A stretch of 64,000 nt of DNA from Artemia franciscana (taxonomy: Eukaryota; Arthropoda; Branchiopoda; Anostraca; Artemiidae): the NCBI RefSeq assembly GCF_032884065.1, contig NC_088871.1, positions 45,063,591-45,127,590 of the forward strand, in the 5' to 3' direction. Every line of letters begins with the position of its first letter. Positions within the stretch are counted from its first letter, which is position 1. Both the position numbers and the translations under genes were made by a program. Shown here piece after piece: positions 41,790 through 54,654 of the stretch. The notes beneath the pieces were generated by a model. That model was not told the DNA's origin. It saw nothing but the letters and a program-made list of their open reading frames with translations, and made no database searches.

Positions 41790-43075
41790 GAGGGGTTCGC
41801 CGTTCATTTTAAATTATTAAAGGAAGAAAGGAGTATTGCCTATGTGTGTCGTTAAAAGCCTTATGGCATCACTGCTAATGGCTCACAAAAAAAAGCGAAT
41901 TTACGGTACAAACATAAAATAGCAACAATAAACGATACAGAAAGTCAGTGAGTTGAAGAAAAATAATTTAAAAATACAATTTGTTCATTGTAAACTTTTT
42001 CATCAAAAGTTTTTCATTTCTTGAAAAAATTTGGAACAAAATTAAAAAAAAAAATAGAATTTGTATATTCCAAACAAGAGACACTATGTTTGAAGCTCCT
42101 CTCAACTCTTTTGCAGCTAGGCGAAAGGTGATGAGCTAGATCCATGAGCGTATGGCTAATTCTCAGAGCACATTTCTGTTACTTAAGCTAGTTTTCAACT
42201 TCCAGCTTCGAGGGTTAAAGACTTTTATTACAAAAGAACCGACAAATCTGTTAGACATTTACAAAATGTACTATGTTTATACAATATTTCTTGAGGCTGC
42301 GGACTCTTGTGCCTCGTCTAAGTGCGAGTTCACGCTTTTATAAATGATTTTTCTCCTCACGTTGTCGCTCCATCTTAGTCAGGTATTCCCTGGACCGCTT
42401 TAGCCCCTTTTAAATCCCTAGGAGTCAACAGATACGTTACACTAGGAGTTGTTGTTTCCATGTCTTTTTATCTTTGCAGAGCTCTTAAAATAAGGTGCGT
42501 GTCTCAAAGAACTCCTCCCCGCAATGTAAACCATTCAGGCAAGCACGCGGCGGTAAGCTTTGGGTCTGTGCCCCCACCCCTCTCAAAAACCTAGTTTTGC
42601 GGTTTTCCAATAATTTTTTTCATTTTTCATATAGTTGCCTGTGCTATTTTTTAGAACTTATGACGCTCTCCCAAAAATCAACTCCTCTATATGTTCTTGA
42701 CACCATATCTCTGACATTGTTTATATTTTGTCTAGATTACCCTTTGTTGCAGAGCCTCGAAGAACCTCCTGAGGACTTTGTTTCAGAAAAGGTAATAGCA
42801 GGACTCCATGGAAGCTTGGTTAAAAAATCTCGCAGTAGTGAATCATACTTAGGGTATAAATACGACCCTCTTGGCTGCCTTGTCGTCAATCGCAGGAGAA
42901 ACTTTCAAGCGTACTGACCCAGCAGTGTCCACCTAATAAGTGTAAAAACAAAAATTAGGCAGTGAAGCATGTCAAACCTTGCTAAACATACCCAAGATGT
43001 GTGACAAAAATATCATAGTAAACTGGGTAAGACCTCCACTGGTGTGAACTTGCCTCCACCGCATGAACATGACTG
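41790..43075. other. Mostly unassigned; one unidentified 140-codon ORF
   Basis: The ORF at 42495-42917 (plus) starts Arg/Ser-rich, has a hydrophobic middle and ends 'GYKYDPLGCLVVNRRRNFQA'. I do not recognise it. It lies 160 bp upstream of the mariner relic in the same direction, but shows no mariner motif. Confidence 0.3.
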
Positions 43076-43079
43076 CTGC

Positions 43080-43497
43080 AAACAATTGTGGCTGGGATAA
43101 AAGTTGGCTTCTTATTTTGGCACAAAAGGCAAAGCAGAGAATGGCGAAGGACATTAGACGTAGTGGTTTCCACAGGAAAACCATGCTGCAGAAATCAAGT
43201 ACCACAACACTGTTCTTTCCTTTTCTTTGACAGTACATTGAGAATTTGTCCCAAATGGTACTACTGTCAACACGCCATATTATTCAGATGTGATGCGGAG
43301 TCTTAATGCTCACTTGTAACGAGTCCAGAAAGACGTAAAAAGAAACTTTTTCCGTCAAAACAACAATGATCCATTGCAGTGCGCCATGGACGTACAGCAG
43401 CTATTAGCTTCCCATGAAATACTTGCACTCAAGGATGAACCCTTTACGCCACATTTGGCTTATGGGGACGTTTTTGTTGCCAAATTTAGTTTACCTT
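43080..43497 (+). pseudogene. mariner-like transposase relic
   Basis: Plus strand, two frames. 43110-43240 ends 'HCSFLFFDS', matching the FFD that carries the first catalytic Asp of mariner transposases. After a frameshift comes 'FVPNGTTVNTPYYSDVM' (from 43244), then 'DVQQLLASHEILALK' and 'PFTPHLAYGDVF', equivalent to the 'YSPDLAPCDFFLF' third-Asp region. The second Asp region is damaged (NNDPLQ) and there is an in-frame TAA. Dead DD34D-type transposase; inverted ends not found. Confidence 0.8.
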
Positions 43498-43503
43498 GAA
43501 AGA

Positions 43504-43866
43504 GGAACGCTTCAGTAAGGCTCAGGACACATAAATAGGAGTGCCAAATAGGCCAAATGGGATACCAGTTCAAGACTCATCAAGCTTTTTGACAGTTTTG
43601 TGACCAAAGCTGCAAAAGGAGGTAGGAACGCTTCAGTAAGGCTCAGGACACATAAATAGGAGTGACAAATAGGCCAAATGGGATACCAGTTTAAGACTCA
43701 TCAAGCTTTTTGACAGTTTTGTGACCAAAGCTGCAAAAGGAGGTAGGAACGCTTCAGTAAGGCTCAGGACACATAAATAGGAGTGCCAAATAGGCCAAAT
43801 GGGATACCAGTTCAAGACTCATCAAGCTTTTTGACAGTTTTGTGACCAAAGCTGCAAAAGGAGGTC
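43504..43866. repeat. Three tandem copies of a 121-bp unit
   Basis: Units start at 43504, 43625 and 43746 with 'GGAACGCTTCAGTAAGGCTC' and differ at only a few bases. The array begins seven bases after the mariner relic's last stop codon. Confidence 0.93.
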
Positions 43867-44330
43867 CCCTCCCATAATAATGGGCCAATAAATTAGCTTT
43901 TAATGAAATTTCAAAAACTGGAGCCTAAAATTTCTTCTTTTTATGTCATTCTCTACGATTTTTTTTTTTTTTTTTATTCTCTGCACTGTTGTTTTTTTAC
44001 TTGAAGCTTTCATAATTAATAAGAGGTGTAGGCTTAGAGGATGCTCTAATGATATATATGGCCAATAAGCCTGACGAAAAAACAATTTGAAAAACATCAT
44101 ACGTTTTATATTATTAATAGTTCGTATAATCTAATATAGCTGATGATTTAAAGATCAATTATCGGTGCTGTAAAAATAACCTTAAATGACCATAATTGAA
44201 TACAATCGACCAAATGAAAATTAGAAAAATTGACAGACTATCTCATTGTGATTTCACGTAAGCCTATAGAATTGTGACAAAAAGCAAAAATAAGAAATAG
44301 AAAAAGAAGCGAAAAATTAAATGTTGTCTT

Positions 44331-45892
44331 ACCCTCCCTTGCCTTAAGGTAGACAGTATTAGCTACTATATTTTCTAACTCCATCAACTCCAGCTTGACA
44401 AATCCCCAGGGGTCGCCGCAAAGACGCCCCTCTGCGTACTATAGAAAATAATATGTGCCACTTTGGCTGAATTTAGGCTACCAGAAGAACCATTTCTAAA
44501 AAGAAAACTATTGTTAATCAACAGCCTTATAAGACATACAATTGATGAAATGTCTCATTTGGCTGAATTCCTTTTATAAGAAGGACCATTTCTAAAAATA
44601 ACACCTTTTTAATTAGCAACATTGTATAATATGCATTACGTTGTGTGTAGCCTATATTGACGATGCAACTGATAAAATGTGCTATTTGGGCTGAATTCAG
44701 TTTATCACAGGACCATTTTTAAAAAGAAAACCTTTTCAATCAACAACTTCATGCTATATGCATCACGTTATGTGTATATTTTTGATGCAACTGATAAAAT
44801 GTGCCATTTGCGCTGAATTCAGGGCCATTTCTTAAAAAAAAAGGATTTTAAGTCAATAGTCCTATAAGACCCAAATTAAATTGCGTTTATACTGATAATG
44901 CTATTGACAATCACTTTGGCTGAAATTTAGTCTACCAGAAGGATTAGTTCTAAAAAGAAAAACATTTTCAATCAACAGCTTTATAAGAGGTGCATTAAAT
45001 CAGATTTATATCGATCGCAGGATATTTCTCGCAATTAAGCTGTGTTTTGTTAGCAAGAAAACGGTGAACACAAGAATCAATAAAGGGGAAATCTTCCTTC
45101 AAAACCGAAATGAGACCTTCAAGACCTCCCTTGCCTTAAGGTAGACAGCATTAGCTACTATATTTTCTAACTCCATCAACTCCAGCTTGACAAATCCCCA
45201 GGGGTCGCCGCAAAGACGCCCCTCTGCGTACTATAGAAAATAATATGTGCCACTTCTAAAAAAAAACTATTTCTAAAAAGAAAACTATTGTTAATCAACA
45301 GCCTTATAAGACATACAATTGATGAAATGTCTCATTTGGCTGAATTCCTTTTATAAGAAGGACCATTTCTAAAAATAACACCTTTTTAATTACCAACATT
45401 GTATAATATGCATTACGTTGTGTGTAGCCTATATTGACGATGCAACTGATAAAATGTGCTATTTGGGCTGAATTCAGTTTATCACAGGACCATTTTTAAA
45501 AAGAAAACCTTTTCAATCAACAACTTCACGCTATATGCATCACGTTATGTGTATATTTTTGATACAACTGATAAAATGTGCCATTTGCGCTTAATTCAGG
45601 GCCATTTCTTAAAAAAAAGAATTTTAAGTCAATAGTCCTATAAGACCCAAATTAAATTGGGTTTATACTGATAATGCTATTGACAATCACTTTGGCTGAA
45701 ATTTAGTCTACCAGAAGATTAGTTCTAAAAAGAAAAACATTTTCAATCAACAGCTTTATAAGAGGTGCATTAAATCAGATTTATATCGATCGCAGGACAT
45801 TTCTCGCAATTAAGCTGTGTTTTGTTAGCAAGAAAACGCTGAACACAAGAATCAATAAAGGGAAAATCTTCCTTCAAAACCGAAATGAGACT
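44331..45892. repeat. ~790-bp tandem duplication containing ~110-bp sub-repeats
   Basis: 44331-45120 and 45123-45892 align at an offset of 792 near the start ('GCCTTAAGGTAGACAG' at 44341 and 45133), with a small deletion in the second. Each copy contains about five diverged sub-units with 'CATTTCTAAAAAGAAAAC', 'AATCAACAGCCTTATAAGAC' and 'GATAAAATGTGCCATTTGGC'. No gene seen. Confidence 0.85.
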
Positions 45893-46859
45893 AGCCGAGT
45901 TCATTTCCAAATAATGATGTGGATGTATTTTTGACATACATCACAAGTCTTAAATATCTGTGAAATTCTTGGTAAATGGAGTATAAATCAATCCTCAAGC
46001 AAGATAGGATAGAAAATTGAAAAAAAAAGGTTAAGAAAAAAAATAACTAGTCTTGAATGGGAGATGATTTATAAATGTTTAATAAGAGACAGACTTAGAA
46101 GCATGATGAGACATTTCTGCTGAGGCGTCGCAAGTATGATGTTTGAAAATATTGGACGTCAATGAAATGAAAATGTATATGTTTTTTCTCCAGAAATCAG
46201 ATTGTAAATGGTGGTCGGAGTGACCGAAAACTATTTGATTCGTTTCAAAGTACAGGGTTGTATATTCTCAGAAGACATAGCAAACGTCACAACAGGGGCT
46301 TCCATCCCCATACATCAAATACTAAACCAGTTCTTCATTCCACTACAACGAAATGTCAAATATGAAACTTAGGAGATGGTTTTGGCGACAGAAATAGTTG
46401 TGAGGGGATAGGCATTACTCCCGAGGGAACATTATGAAGCTCTAAAGAATATATCCTACACCTCAATACATCTGCCATAAATCTTATTAGCACATGACCC
46501 ACACATTCAGGTCATGGCAATTATATGAATAAATTTTTATTAGGGTTGAATGAAACCAGTCTTATGACACGTGCTTGGGTAAAGTAAATCAAACGCATTT
46601 TATAATACGAACCGAATTTTAATGAATCGAAAAGCGAAAAATCTGCTACCCCTTTTTTCTTATGACATGCGTTTGGGTAAAGTAAACCAGCGAAATTATG
46701 TTCCCCAATGAATCAATTGCTATGACATTCAAAAAGAAGGAAATTATGGTCATCCATGTCCCACCTCCAAGGGATCCCAATTCCTCTTCCCCAACGTTTT
46801 GCCCCCCCCCCCTTTGAGCTCATTTTTAACTCGAATTTGGACTCAATTCAATTCTTTTG

Positions 46860-48035
46860 AACTCAGAATTTCAACACACAAACATACAAAACAAACGCAT
46901 AGAGACAAGCAAACCGCCACTCAGACACATGGGCATACAGAGAGAAAAACAATAAAGTATACAATAAAGCAGGGTCAGACACACAAAGACACACATACAG
47001 ACATAGAAACAAGCAAACAGCCACTCAAACACACAGGCACAGAGAGAAAGAGAGAGAAAAAAACAAACAAACGCACGGAGTCAGACACAAAATCATACGA
47101 AGACAGACATAAAGACTAGCAAACCACCTATCAGACAAATAGACGTACAGAGAGAGCGAGAAAAACGCACACAAACACAGCAACTCAAACACACACATAC
47201 AGACAGAGAGACAAACATACAGCTGCTCAGGCACACAGGTATACAGAGAGGGAGAGAGAGAGAGAATAGCATACAAACACAACGAGTCAGACACAGAGAC
47301 AAACAAACAGCCGCTCAAACGAATAGACACAGAGAGAGATACTAAAATATGTACAAACAGGCAGAGTCAGACAGACAATCACACAAAGACAGATATAGAG
47401 ACAAGCAAACAGCCGCTCCAACACACAGGCACAGAGAGAGAGAGAGAGAGAAAAAGATACAAACAAACAGAAACACACATAAAATCACACAAAGACAGAT
47501 ATAAAGACAAGCAAATAGCCTTTCAGAAGTATAGGCACACAGACAGAGAGATAAAAAAAACACATTCAAATACAGCGAGTCCGACACACAGAGACAGACA
47601 CAAAGACAAGCAAACAGCCGCTCAGACACATAGGCATACAGAGAGAGAGAGAGAGAGAGAAACACATACAAACACACAGAGTCAGAAAAACAAAATTATA
47701 AAGACAGAAAAAGAGAAAAGCAAACACCCACTCAGACACAAAGGCACAGAGAGACAGACAAAACACATACAGACACACACAGAGTCAGAAACAAAATCAG
47801 ACAAAGACACACATAGAAACAAGCAAACAGCCAGTCAGACCCATAGGCATACAGAGAGAGAGAAAAAAAAACACATACAAACACACCAAGTCTGACACAG
47901 ACATCAAACAAGCTGCTCAGACACATTGGCATACAGAGAGTGAGACAAAAATGCATGCAAACACACTGAGTCAGACAAACAATCGCATAAAGAGAGACAT
48001 AAAGACAAGCAAATAACCGCTCAAAAAGCAGGCAC

Positions 48036-48092
<57 letters not shown>

Positions 48093-48365
48093 GGTACAAA
48101 TGCAGTCAGACACAAAATCAACAAAGGCAGATATAAAGACGAGCATACCGCCTTTCAGACACATAGGCATACAGAGAGAGAGACAGGAAAACGCATGCAA
48201 ACACAGCTACTCAGACACAAACAGACAGAACAGAGACAAGTAAACAGCCGCTCAGAAAAACAGGCACAGAGAGACAGACGAACACACATACAAACACAAA
48301 CACTGAGTCAGAGACGAAATCACACAGACACATGGCCACAGGCAAACAACCGCTCAGACACAGGC

Positions 48366-48421
<56 letters not shown>

Positions 48422-49455
48422 CGAGAGACGCATACAAAAACACCAAGTCAGACACAAAGAAGACCTCAGACACATAGGCATACAGAGAGAGAGAAAACGC
48501 ATACAAACACGCCGAGTCAGACAGACACACACACGCAAGACAGACATAGAGAAAAGAAAACCACCACTCAAACACATAGGCATAGAGAGATACAAAAAGA
48601 AATACAAACACGAAGAGTCAAACACACAAAGACAGACAAAGAAACAAGCAAACAGCCACTCAGACACATAGGCAGAGAGAGAGAGAGAGAGGGAGAGAGA
48701 GGCAGAAACACATACAAACATACAGTCAGACACATAGTCACACAAAGGCAGACATAGAGACAAGCAAATGGCAACTCAGACAAACAGGTATACAGAGAGA
48801 GAGATTAAAATATACAAAGACACCAAGTCAGACACACATAGACAGACACAGAGACAAGCAAAAAGTCCCTCAGATACATAGGCATACAGAGAGACGGACA
48901 AAAATATATACAGTTACACAGTCAGACACAAAATCACACAAAGACAGACATAGAGACAAGCAAACCGCCACTCAGACACCCATGGATACAAAGAGGGAGA
49001 GAGAAAAATACATACAAACACACCGAGTCAGACACAGAGACATGAAACAGCCATTAAGACACACAGGTACAGAGAGATAGAGAAGAAAACACAAACAAAA
49101 TAGATTCAGAAAAACAAACACAAACATAGACACAGAGACAAGCAAACCGCTACTCAGACACATAAGCATACAGAGAGAAAAAATACATACAAACATGCCG
49201 TGTCAGCCACACCAAGACAGGCATAGAGACAGGCAAACAGTCACTAAAAACACACAGGCACAAAGAGAGAGACAAAAATACATACAAACACACTGAATCC
49301 AACACACACACACAAACAGACACAGAGACAGGCAAACAGCCATTCAGACACATGGCAGAGAGAGAGAGACAAAAAACATACAAACACACAGATTCAGACA
49401 CAAATACACAAAGACAGGCACAGAAACGAGCAAACCGCTGCTCAGAGACACAGCC

Positions 49456-49510
<55 letters not shown>

Positions 49511-49594
49511 AAAAACATATAAACACACAGATTCAGACAAAAACACACAAAGACCGACATAGAAACAAGCCAACCACTGCTCAGAGATACAGGC

Positions 49595-49645
<51 letters not shown>

Positions 49646-49818
49646 CAAATATGCCGGGTCAGACACACACAGACAAATACAGAGACAAGAAAACATCCGC
49701 TCAGACACATAGTCATAAAGAGAGAGGGACAGAAAATCAAACAAACTCACCGAATCAGACACACACACAGAAAGACACGGAGACAAGCAAACAGCCACTC
49801 AGACACATAGACATAGAG
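46860..49818 (+). repeat. CA/GA-rich minisatellite, ~120-bp units with (GA)n tracts
   Basis: Roughly 25 irregular units built from 'CACAAAGACAGACATAGAGA', 'CAAGCAAACAGCCGCTCAGA', 'CACATAGGCATACAGAGAGA' and 'ACATACAAACACACCGAGTC'. Strand asymmetry is extreme (few T). Many overlapping ORFs rich in Leu/Ser/Cys/Val or Arg/Glu/Thr/Gln read through it and are artefacts. Confidence 0.9.
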
Positions 49819-49995
49819 AGTTTGTGTGCCTGACAAAGTTTGTCTGAGCAGCTGTTTCTTTGTTTCTATTTGTGTGTTTGTGTGTCTGACTGTGTGTTTG
49901 TATGAGTTTTTGTCTCTCCCTCTATCTCACTCTGTATCTATGTGTCTGAGCGATTGTTTACTTGTCTATGTGTCTGTCTTTGTGTGTTGATTTCG
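49819..49995 (-). repeat. Inverted end of the CA/GA minisatellite
   Basis: The array switches strand here: 'TTTGTCTGAGCAGCTGTTT', 'TGTGTGTCTGAC' and 'GTATCTATGTGTCTGAGCG' are the reverse complement of the preceding unit. Confidence 0.85.
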
Positions 49996-50811
49996 ATAAT
50001 ACCACATAATGTTTCGATAATGCAATTGAGGACTCTCGTTATATGAGGTGAGATTTTGATAGTTTAGTGCAAGACGTTTGATAATATCAGACAAGATTTT
50101 GGTAATATCACAAAAGATTAGGAAACGCTTGGCTGAAATTTTTATCAATATCACAACCTATTATCATATGGCACCCTTCCCAAAAAAAATCATTTGAAAG
50201 AAGTCTCAAAAAATTCTAAGTCCAAAAAAGAGGGGCAAAATGTTGGGGGAGGGGTAATGGGGTCCCTTGTAGATAGGACATACATGACCATAAGTTCCCT
50301 TTTAAAAAATTTCATAGCAATTGATTCATTGGGGAGACCAAGTTTGATGGATTACTTTACCAAAGCGCAAGTCATAAGAAACAAGGGCTAGCAGATTTTT
50401 CGCTTTTTGATTCATTAAAATTTGGTTCGTATTATAAATGCGTTTGATTTACTTTACCCAAGCGCGTGTCATAATACTAGCTACACTCAACCCAAATAAA
50501 AAAGTTATTCGTATAATTGTCATGGCCTGAATATGTAGATCATGTGCTAATACGGTTTATGGTATATCCAATGAGGTTTAGGGTATATTCTTTAGAGTCT
50601 CAGGCTATTCCCTCAGGAGTATTGCCCCGCCCCCTCACTACTAGGAATGTAGGCTATATACACAAATCTATTTTGGACGATAACTAAAAAAAAAAGCATA
50701 ATGAAGAACTTGAATTACAACATGGAGCGAAATTTTGCAAGAGCGCCAAAATGAAGTTCTGCACCTTTTTCTGAGCTTGATAATCGACGACTTGGCTTCC
50801 TAGTTTCGCTA

Positions 50812-51170
50812 GACCAGCGGTCCTTAGTCAATTTTGGGCCATGCTACACCTAGGCATTTCTAAAATCCTGATGCACCCGCCATGCTATTTAAATTTTGTT
50901 ATTCAAATTTTATGTGCATTCACTTAAAGGAAGCTTAGAAGCCGTTAACTTGGTAAGTTTTTTCAGGTTGTCCTCTAGGCATATTTTATGCTAATGAAAA
51001 ATATCGTCTGGATATAACATCATGCATCTTTTTTGCTCTTTAAAAACATTTGAATGTGATGTCATTCAAATAAATTTTTCTTCAAAATTCAGGCTCTCAA
51101 GTATAGTCAGCCAAAGGGTGCACGTCCTGCCCATGGCCCACCAAAATATTGTCAGCCCCACTGGTATAGA
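50812..51170. mobile_element. Possible hAT-like MITE
   Basis: Starts 'CCAGCGGTCCTTAGTCAATT'. Its end, read in reverse, is 'CCAGTGGGGCTGACAATATT'. Both continue to 'GGGCCATG'. The CCAGYGG start is common in hAT non-autonomous elements. No clean 8-bp target duplication. Confidence 0.35.
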
Positions 51171-51274
51171 CACAAAGTAATGCTATTTTAAGCAATCTCT
51201 TCGCATATTTTCTTCTGATCTTCATACCATATATTAACGAATATTCATGGGGTGATGCTCTAATTGTGAACACC

Positions 51275-51755
51275 TCTGAGACATTCCACTCTTTTTAAAG
51301 TTTTTTTTTCTTTTGGCCTTCTAATAGAGATCTTACATTCCGTCAATAAAAAACGATCCCTATAAATTTTACCCACGAGAAATACAGATCATTTCCGATT
51401 TCTCAATATAATTATTTCGACATTTAGATTCGATTGAGTCCAGTAATTATATTCTAGAGATGTCACTATTTCCTATTGACGCGGATCAAGGAAAGCAAAA
51501 AAAAAGCAAAACTTTGAAGCAAAACTGGAAAGTAACAACATTTAGTTTTTTAAAGGAGGGAAACAAGAATCCTCGAATAATATCGACACCAAATACCAAA
51601 GACACATGGACATTCCTGAGTTTTTCCATCCTCTTTAAAGTTTTCTCTGCTGACCTTCTAATAAAGATCTTAGATTCCATCAATGGAAACGATCTCCATA
51701 CATACTACCCACGGGAAACAAATCATCTCAGATTTCTCAATATTTAGAGTCTATA
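51275..51755. repeat. Diverged direct repeat, ~150 bp at ~320-bp offset
   Basis: 51275-51410 and 51600-51750 share 'CTCTTTAAAGTTTT', 'CCTTCTAATA', 'AAGATCTTA'-like and 'ATTTCTCAATAT' in order. No gene assigned. Confidence 0.65.
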
Positions 51756-51849
51756 AATGTAAGGTCTTTGCAGCAGCCCCAGGAAAATGGAGTGGGAAAT
51801 TATATTTGATAGGTTATTCTGATTGTGACTTATATTGTGCAATTTGCAC

Positions 51850-53134
51850 TAGATAGATAGATAGATAAAAAGATATATTAGATAGAAATTTTTTTTCAGA
51901 TATAATAAAGTATCAGTAATAGATAAAAATAAAAAGGCATACACATCATCATTTAACCCTTGCATGGCTCTATGACGAGAAACGCAGGGAGAAAGAAGAA
52001 CAACAAAGTAAAAAAATTAAAATAAAATACACAACGAAAAAGAAAATGACGAACAGCCACCCTCTATTGACAACCAGCTGAAAATCAAGCGGGAGCAAAG
52101 CGCCAGGTTCAATAAGCAATAAGAGCAAACAGTTCCAACTTGGCCCAGGGACACCAGCCATGCAACGGTATTAAAAAAAGTAAATAAATTAAGCAAAATT
52201 ATCCTGAAATGCAGTAGTGATTTATAAGACTAGAAACAAAATGCATGAAACAGAGACAAGAGATGAACCAGTTCTGAGGGTCGAAAAAACATCACCGTGT
52301 AACCCAAGAAAAGCAAAAGATGCACATGAAAGAAAATATATAGCGATTCTAAATCAAGAAACAGCTTATAAAGAAAACTATTTATTTATATGATACGGTT
52401 CCTCACTTTTTCATATACCTTAGAAATCTGTGCCAAATGAAAGGAAAAGTTAATATCCATATAATAGGGCGATAAGAGGCGTAAAACTGAAATAAACAAT
52501 GGAACTAAATTTTTTGAATCGATTCAGGAAAAAATGTGCTTGAGCTTTCTACCAATTCCAAGATCCCTAGATACCTTCGTTTTAATTAGACTATTATAAT
52601 GCCTATAGGACATATTTTGATCAAGAATATACTTGGGATCCACAGATACCGATCACTAGGTTTACTGAGAGAACTCTTTTTCCAAAATTGAGGGCAAGTC
52701 TGACAAATTCACAAGACAATCAGGAAGCTTGACTTAGCAACATTTAGAGTCAGGCAATTAGGTTGAAACCATACGATTACTCTCTAAAGCAAAACAGGTA
52801 ATTAGATGCGGATTGATGGTTCTGCTCTGACAGCAATGCAAAGGGTATTTTCATCAGTTAGGGCAACTTGAGTGTCCTCATCTATTGATGGAGATTTACA
52901 GGTATAGAAAGAACCAGGGTAATATAGACAACAACAAACTTTTGGATTTTGGTTCTTAACAACAAAAATAAGATCTTTAACATAAATTAAGAAAAGAATT
53001 GACCCTAGAACTGAGCCTCGCGGAACACCAAACTCAAATACAGTTGATGAGCCGAAAAAAAGGATGCATGATGATAACCCTTCCAGACAAATGGGAAATT
53101 TGACCAAGTACTGGAATTCCCTCTTATACTGCAA
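51850..53134 (-). pseudogene. LINE family B relic (RT fragment, 3' UTR, ATCT tail)
   Basis: The minus-strand ORF 53134-52802 carries the RT motif 'FGVPRGSVLGSILFLIYVKD', the classic box before the catalytic YADD, which itself is damaged. Downstream, broken frames give 'SLIKTKVSRDLGIGRKLKH', typical of the RT thumb. The relic ends in a (ATCT)n tail (51851-51868 as AGAT on the plus strand), a short-repeat 3' end as in CR1/Jockey-like LINEs. Confidence 0.75.
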
Positions 53135-53479
53135 TGAGATAATCTAGAGAGTAGAATTTGTTGAGTTATGTTGGGTATAACCCAAGGTTCAGGAATTAAG
53201 GAGGTTTAAAATTGGAGCCGTAGACAGAATTGACAAGGATCTGAGATGCACCCAGACGAAATAATAGAAAGAAAGTGTATTGTAATATTAAAAAACTGAG
53301 AGGAAATAGTTAGCATAGACTTATCCCAATTAAAGATAGGAGCGGGCACTCAATTAGTGATAAGGAAAATGTTAAACAGAGATAGGAAGAACCGTGATAA
53401 AGTTGTAAGAATTGATAAAGGAAACATTGAAAAAAAATCGACGATTTGTAAGAAAAGTACGGTTTATTTTACCAGGGGG

Positions 53480-54470
53480 AGTTAAAGAAAGTATCAAACG
53501 CATTAAACAACAATAAGGTCTCAAGTACTGATAGTATGGTAAATGATTTATTGAAATATGGTGGCTGAAAATTTTGAGAAAAATTACTAAAGATTATGAA
53601 TATAATTTCTCAAAAGAGTAAGCAAGTTGTGATTTGAGAAAAATTTAATAACTCTTTATAAGAAAGGTCAAACGATTTTTAGACTAACAAACACTGTAGA
53701 TACAAATTTAAGAGAAGAACGGTGTAGTTTTAGGAAGAAAGAGAAAGCGTCGATAAGAATTTCAAAAATTGATAGATGGGAAGTGTCTGAATCATTAGAC
53801 CCCTTTAGTCCTTAGTTTCAAATATAATGAAGAGACATTTGACTCAGACGATCAAAAAGCTTTAGTGAAGGTCCTATCCCTGTAAAGTTGAGCGGGGATA
53901 TGTCCTATCCACTTTTATATGAATTATTTTGATGGATTTTGCCTAAAGGAAAATGGCAAAGGGTATGGGACAGCACGAAATCAAGTGGGAAGGTAAAACT
54001 CTTCCCAGTCATAGTTACAGATTATAATGATGATTGAAGTGTTTAGGATAAAAATGTTGAGAAGAATAATGAGCTTTGAAGGTTTTGGGAGTTGATTGTA
54101 TTTCAAACAACAGTCTGTACGAAAATGCAGTTCAATCTCGCTTTCTATGACTATAAAGTAAGAAAGGTTGAGATGGCTAGGGCACTATCTGCCGATGAAG
54201 GATGACAGATTGTCGAGGATTGTCCTTTTTGGCCAACCATCTAGGGCTAGATGAAAAGCAGGTCATCCTTGTCTGGGATGGGAGGATGTCATAAAGAAAG
54301 ATTTAAAGGAAATGGGAACTTCCTGGGAGGGTGTAAAGAGGGAGGCTTGAATAGATTGGGATGGAGGAGGAGCATGTGCGGCTGTGTTGGCCTCAGGCGG
54401 CTTGGGGTTGCGGTGAGTTGTTAGTAGCAGTGGTAGTAGTAGTTTTGGGGTTAAAGGTGCAGGAATAGGT
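53480..54470 (+). pseudogene. LINE family A relic: RT with internal deletions
   Basis: Plus strand, many frameshifts: 'STDSMVNDLLKYGG' (RT start), 'REERCSF'-like box, 'EETFDSDDQKALVKVLSL', then 'FYMNYFDGF', and after a deletion 'MKDDRLSRIVLFGQPSRA' (from about 54198), 'GWEDVIKKDLKEMGTSWEG' and a TAG-rich tail (54418-54445). Same family as 25565-26520 and 28215-29366. Confidence 0.8.
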
Positions 54471-54654
54471 TTGAAAATTTTAAGATGACTGAGTCACTTT
54501 GACTGGGAATAGGATGTAGACATAAAGTTGGCTGACTAAAGGAACGATAAAGTGAATAACTTCACTCCCATGGATAGGATTATGAACAAAGATGCTGGAT
54601 GCAGCGAAGGCATAAAAAGTAGAATAGCCACGGCTCAGGGTGTTTTTTTTTTTT

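Larger units (their letters stand above)
46391..50645. mobile_element. 4.25-kb foldback element with ~430-bp inverted arms
   Basis: The left arm (46391-46825) and right arm (50215-50645) are inverted copies. Shared words, read in the left-arm sense, are 'CATTACTCCCGAGGGAA', 'CTCTAAAGAATAT', 'TTGGGTAAAGTAAATCAAAC', 'AGCGAAAAATCTGCTA' and 'CCCCAATGAATCAATTGCTA'. Between them lies the minisatellite at 46860-49990. No transposase gene. It resembles Foldback-type elements with a tandem-repeat interior. No clear target duplication could be read. Confidence 0.75.

Noticed and set aside
42972..43238. Minus-strand 88-codon ORF with many hydrophobic residues
   Set aside because: Antisense to the mariner transposase relic, which explains the sequence.
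47025..49798. Many 60-196-codon ORFs rich in Leu/Ser/Cys/Val or Arg/Glu/Thr
   Set aside because: All lie within the CA/GA minisatellite, which lacks stop codons because of its base composition, and frames overlap on both strands.
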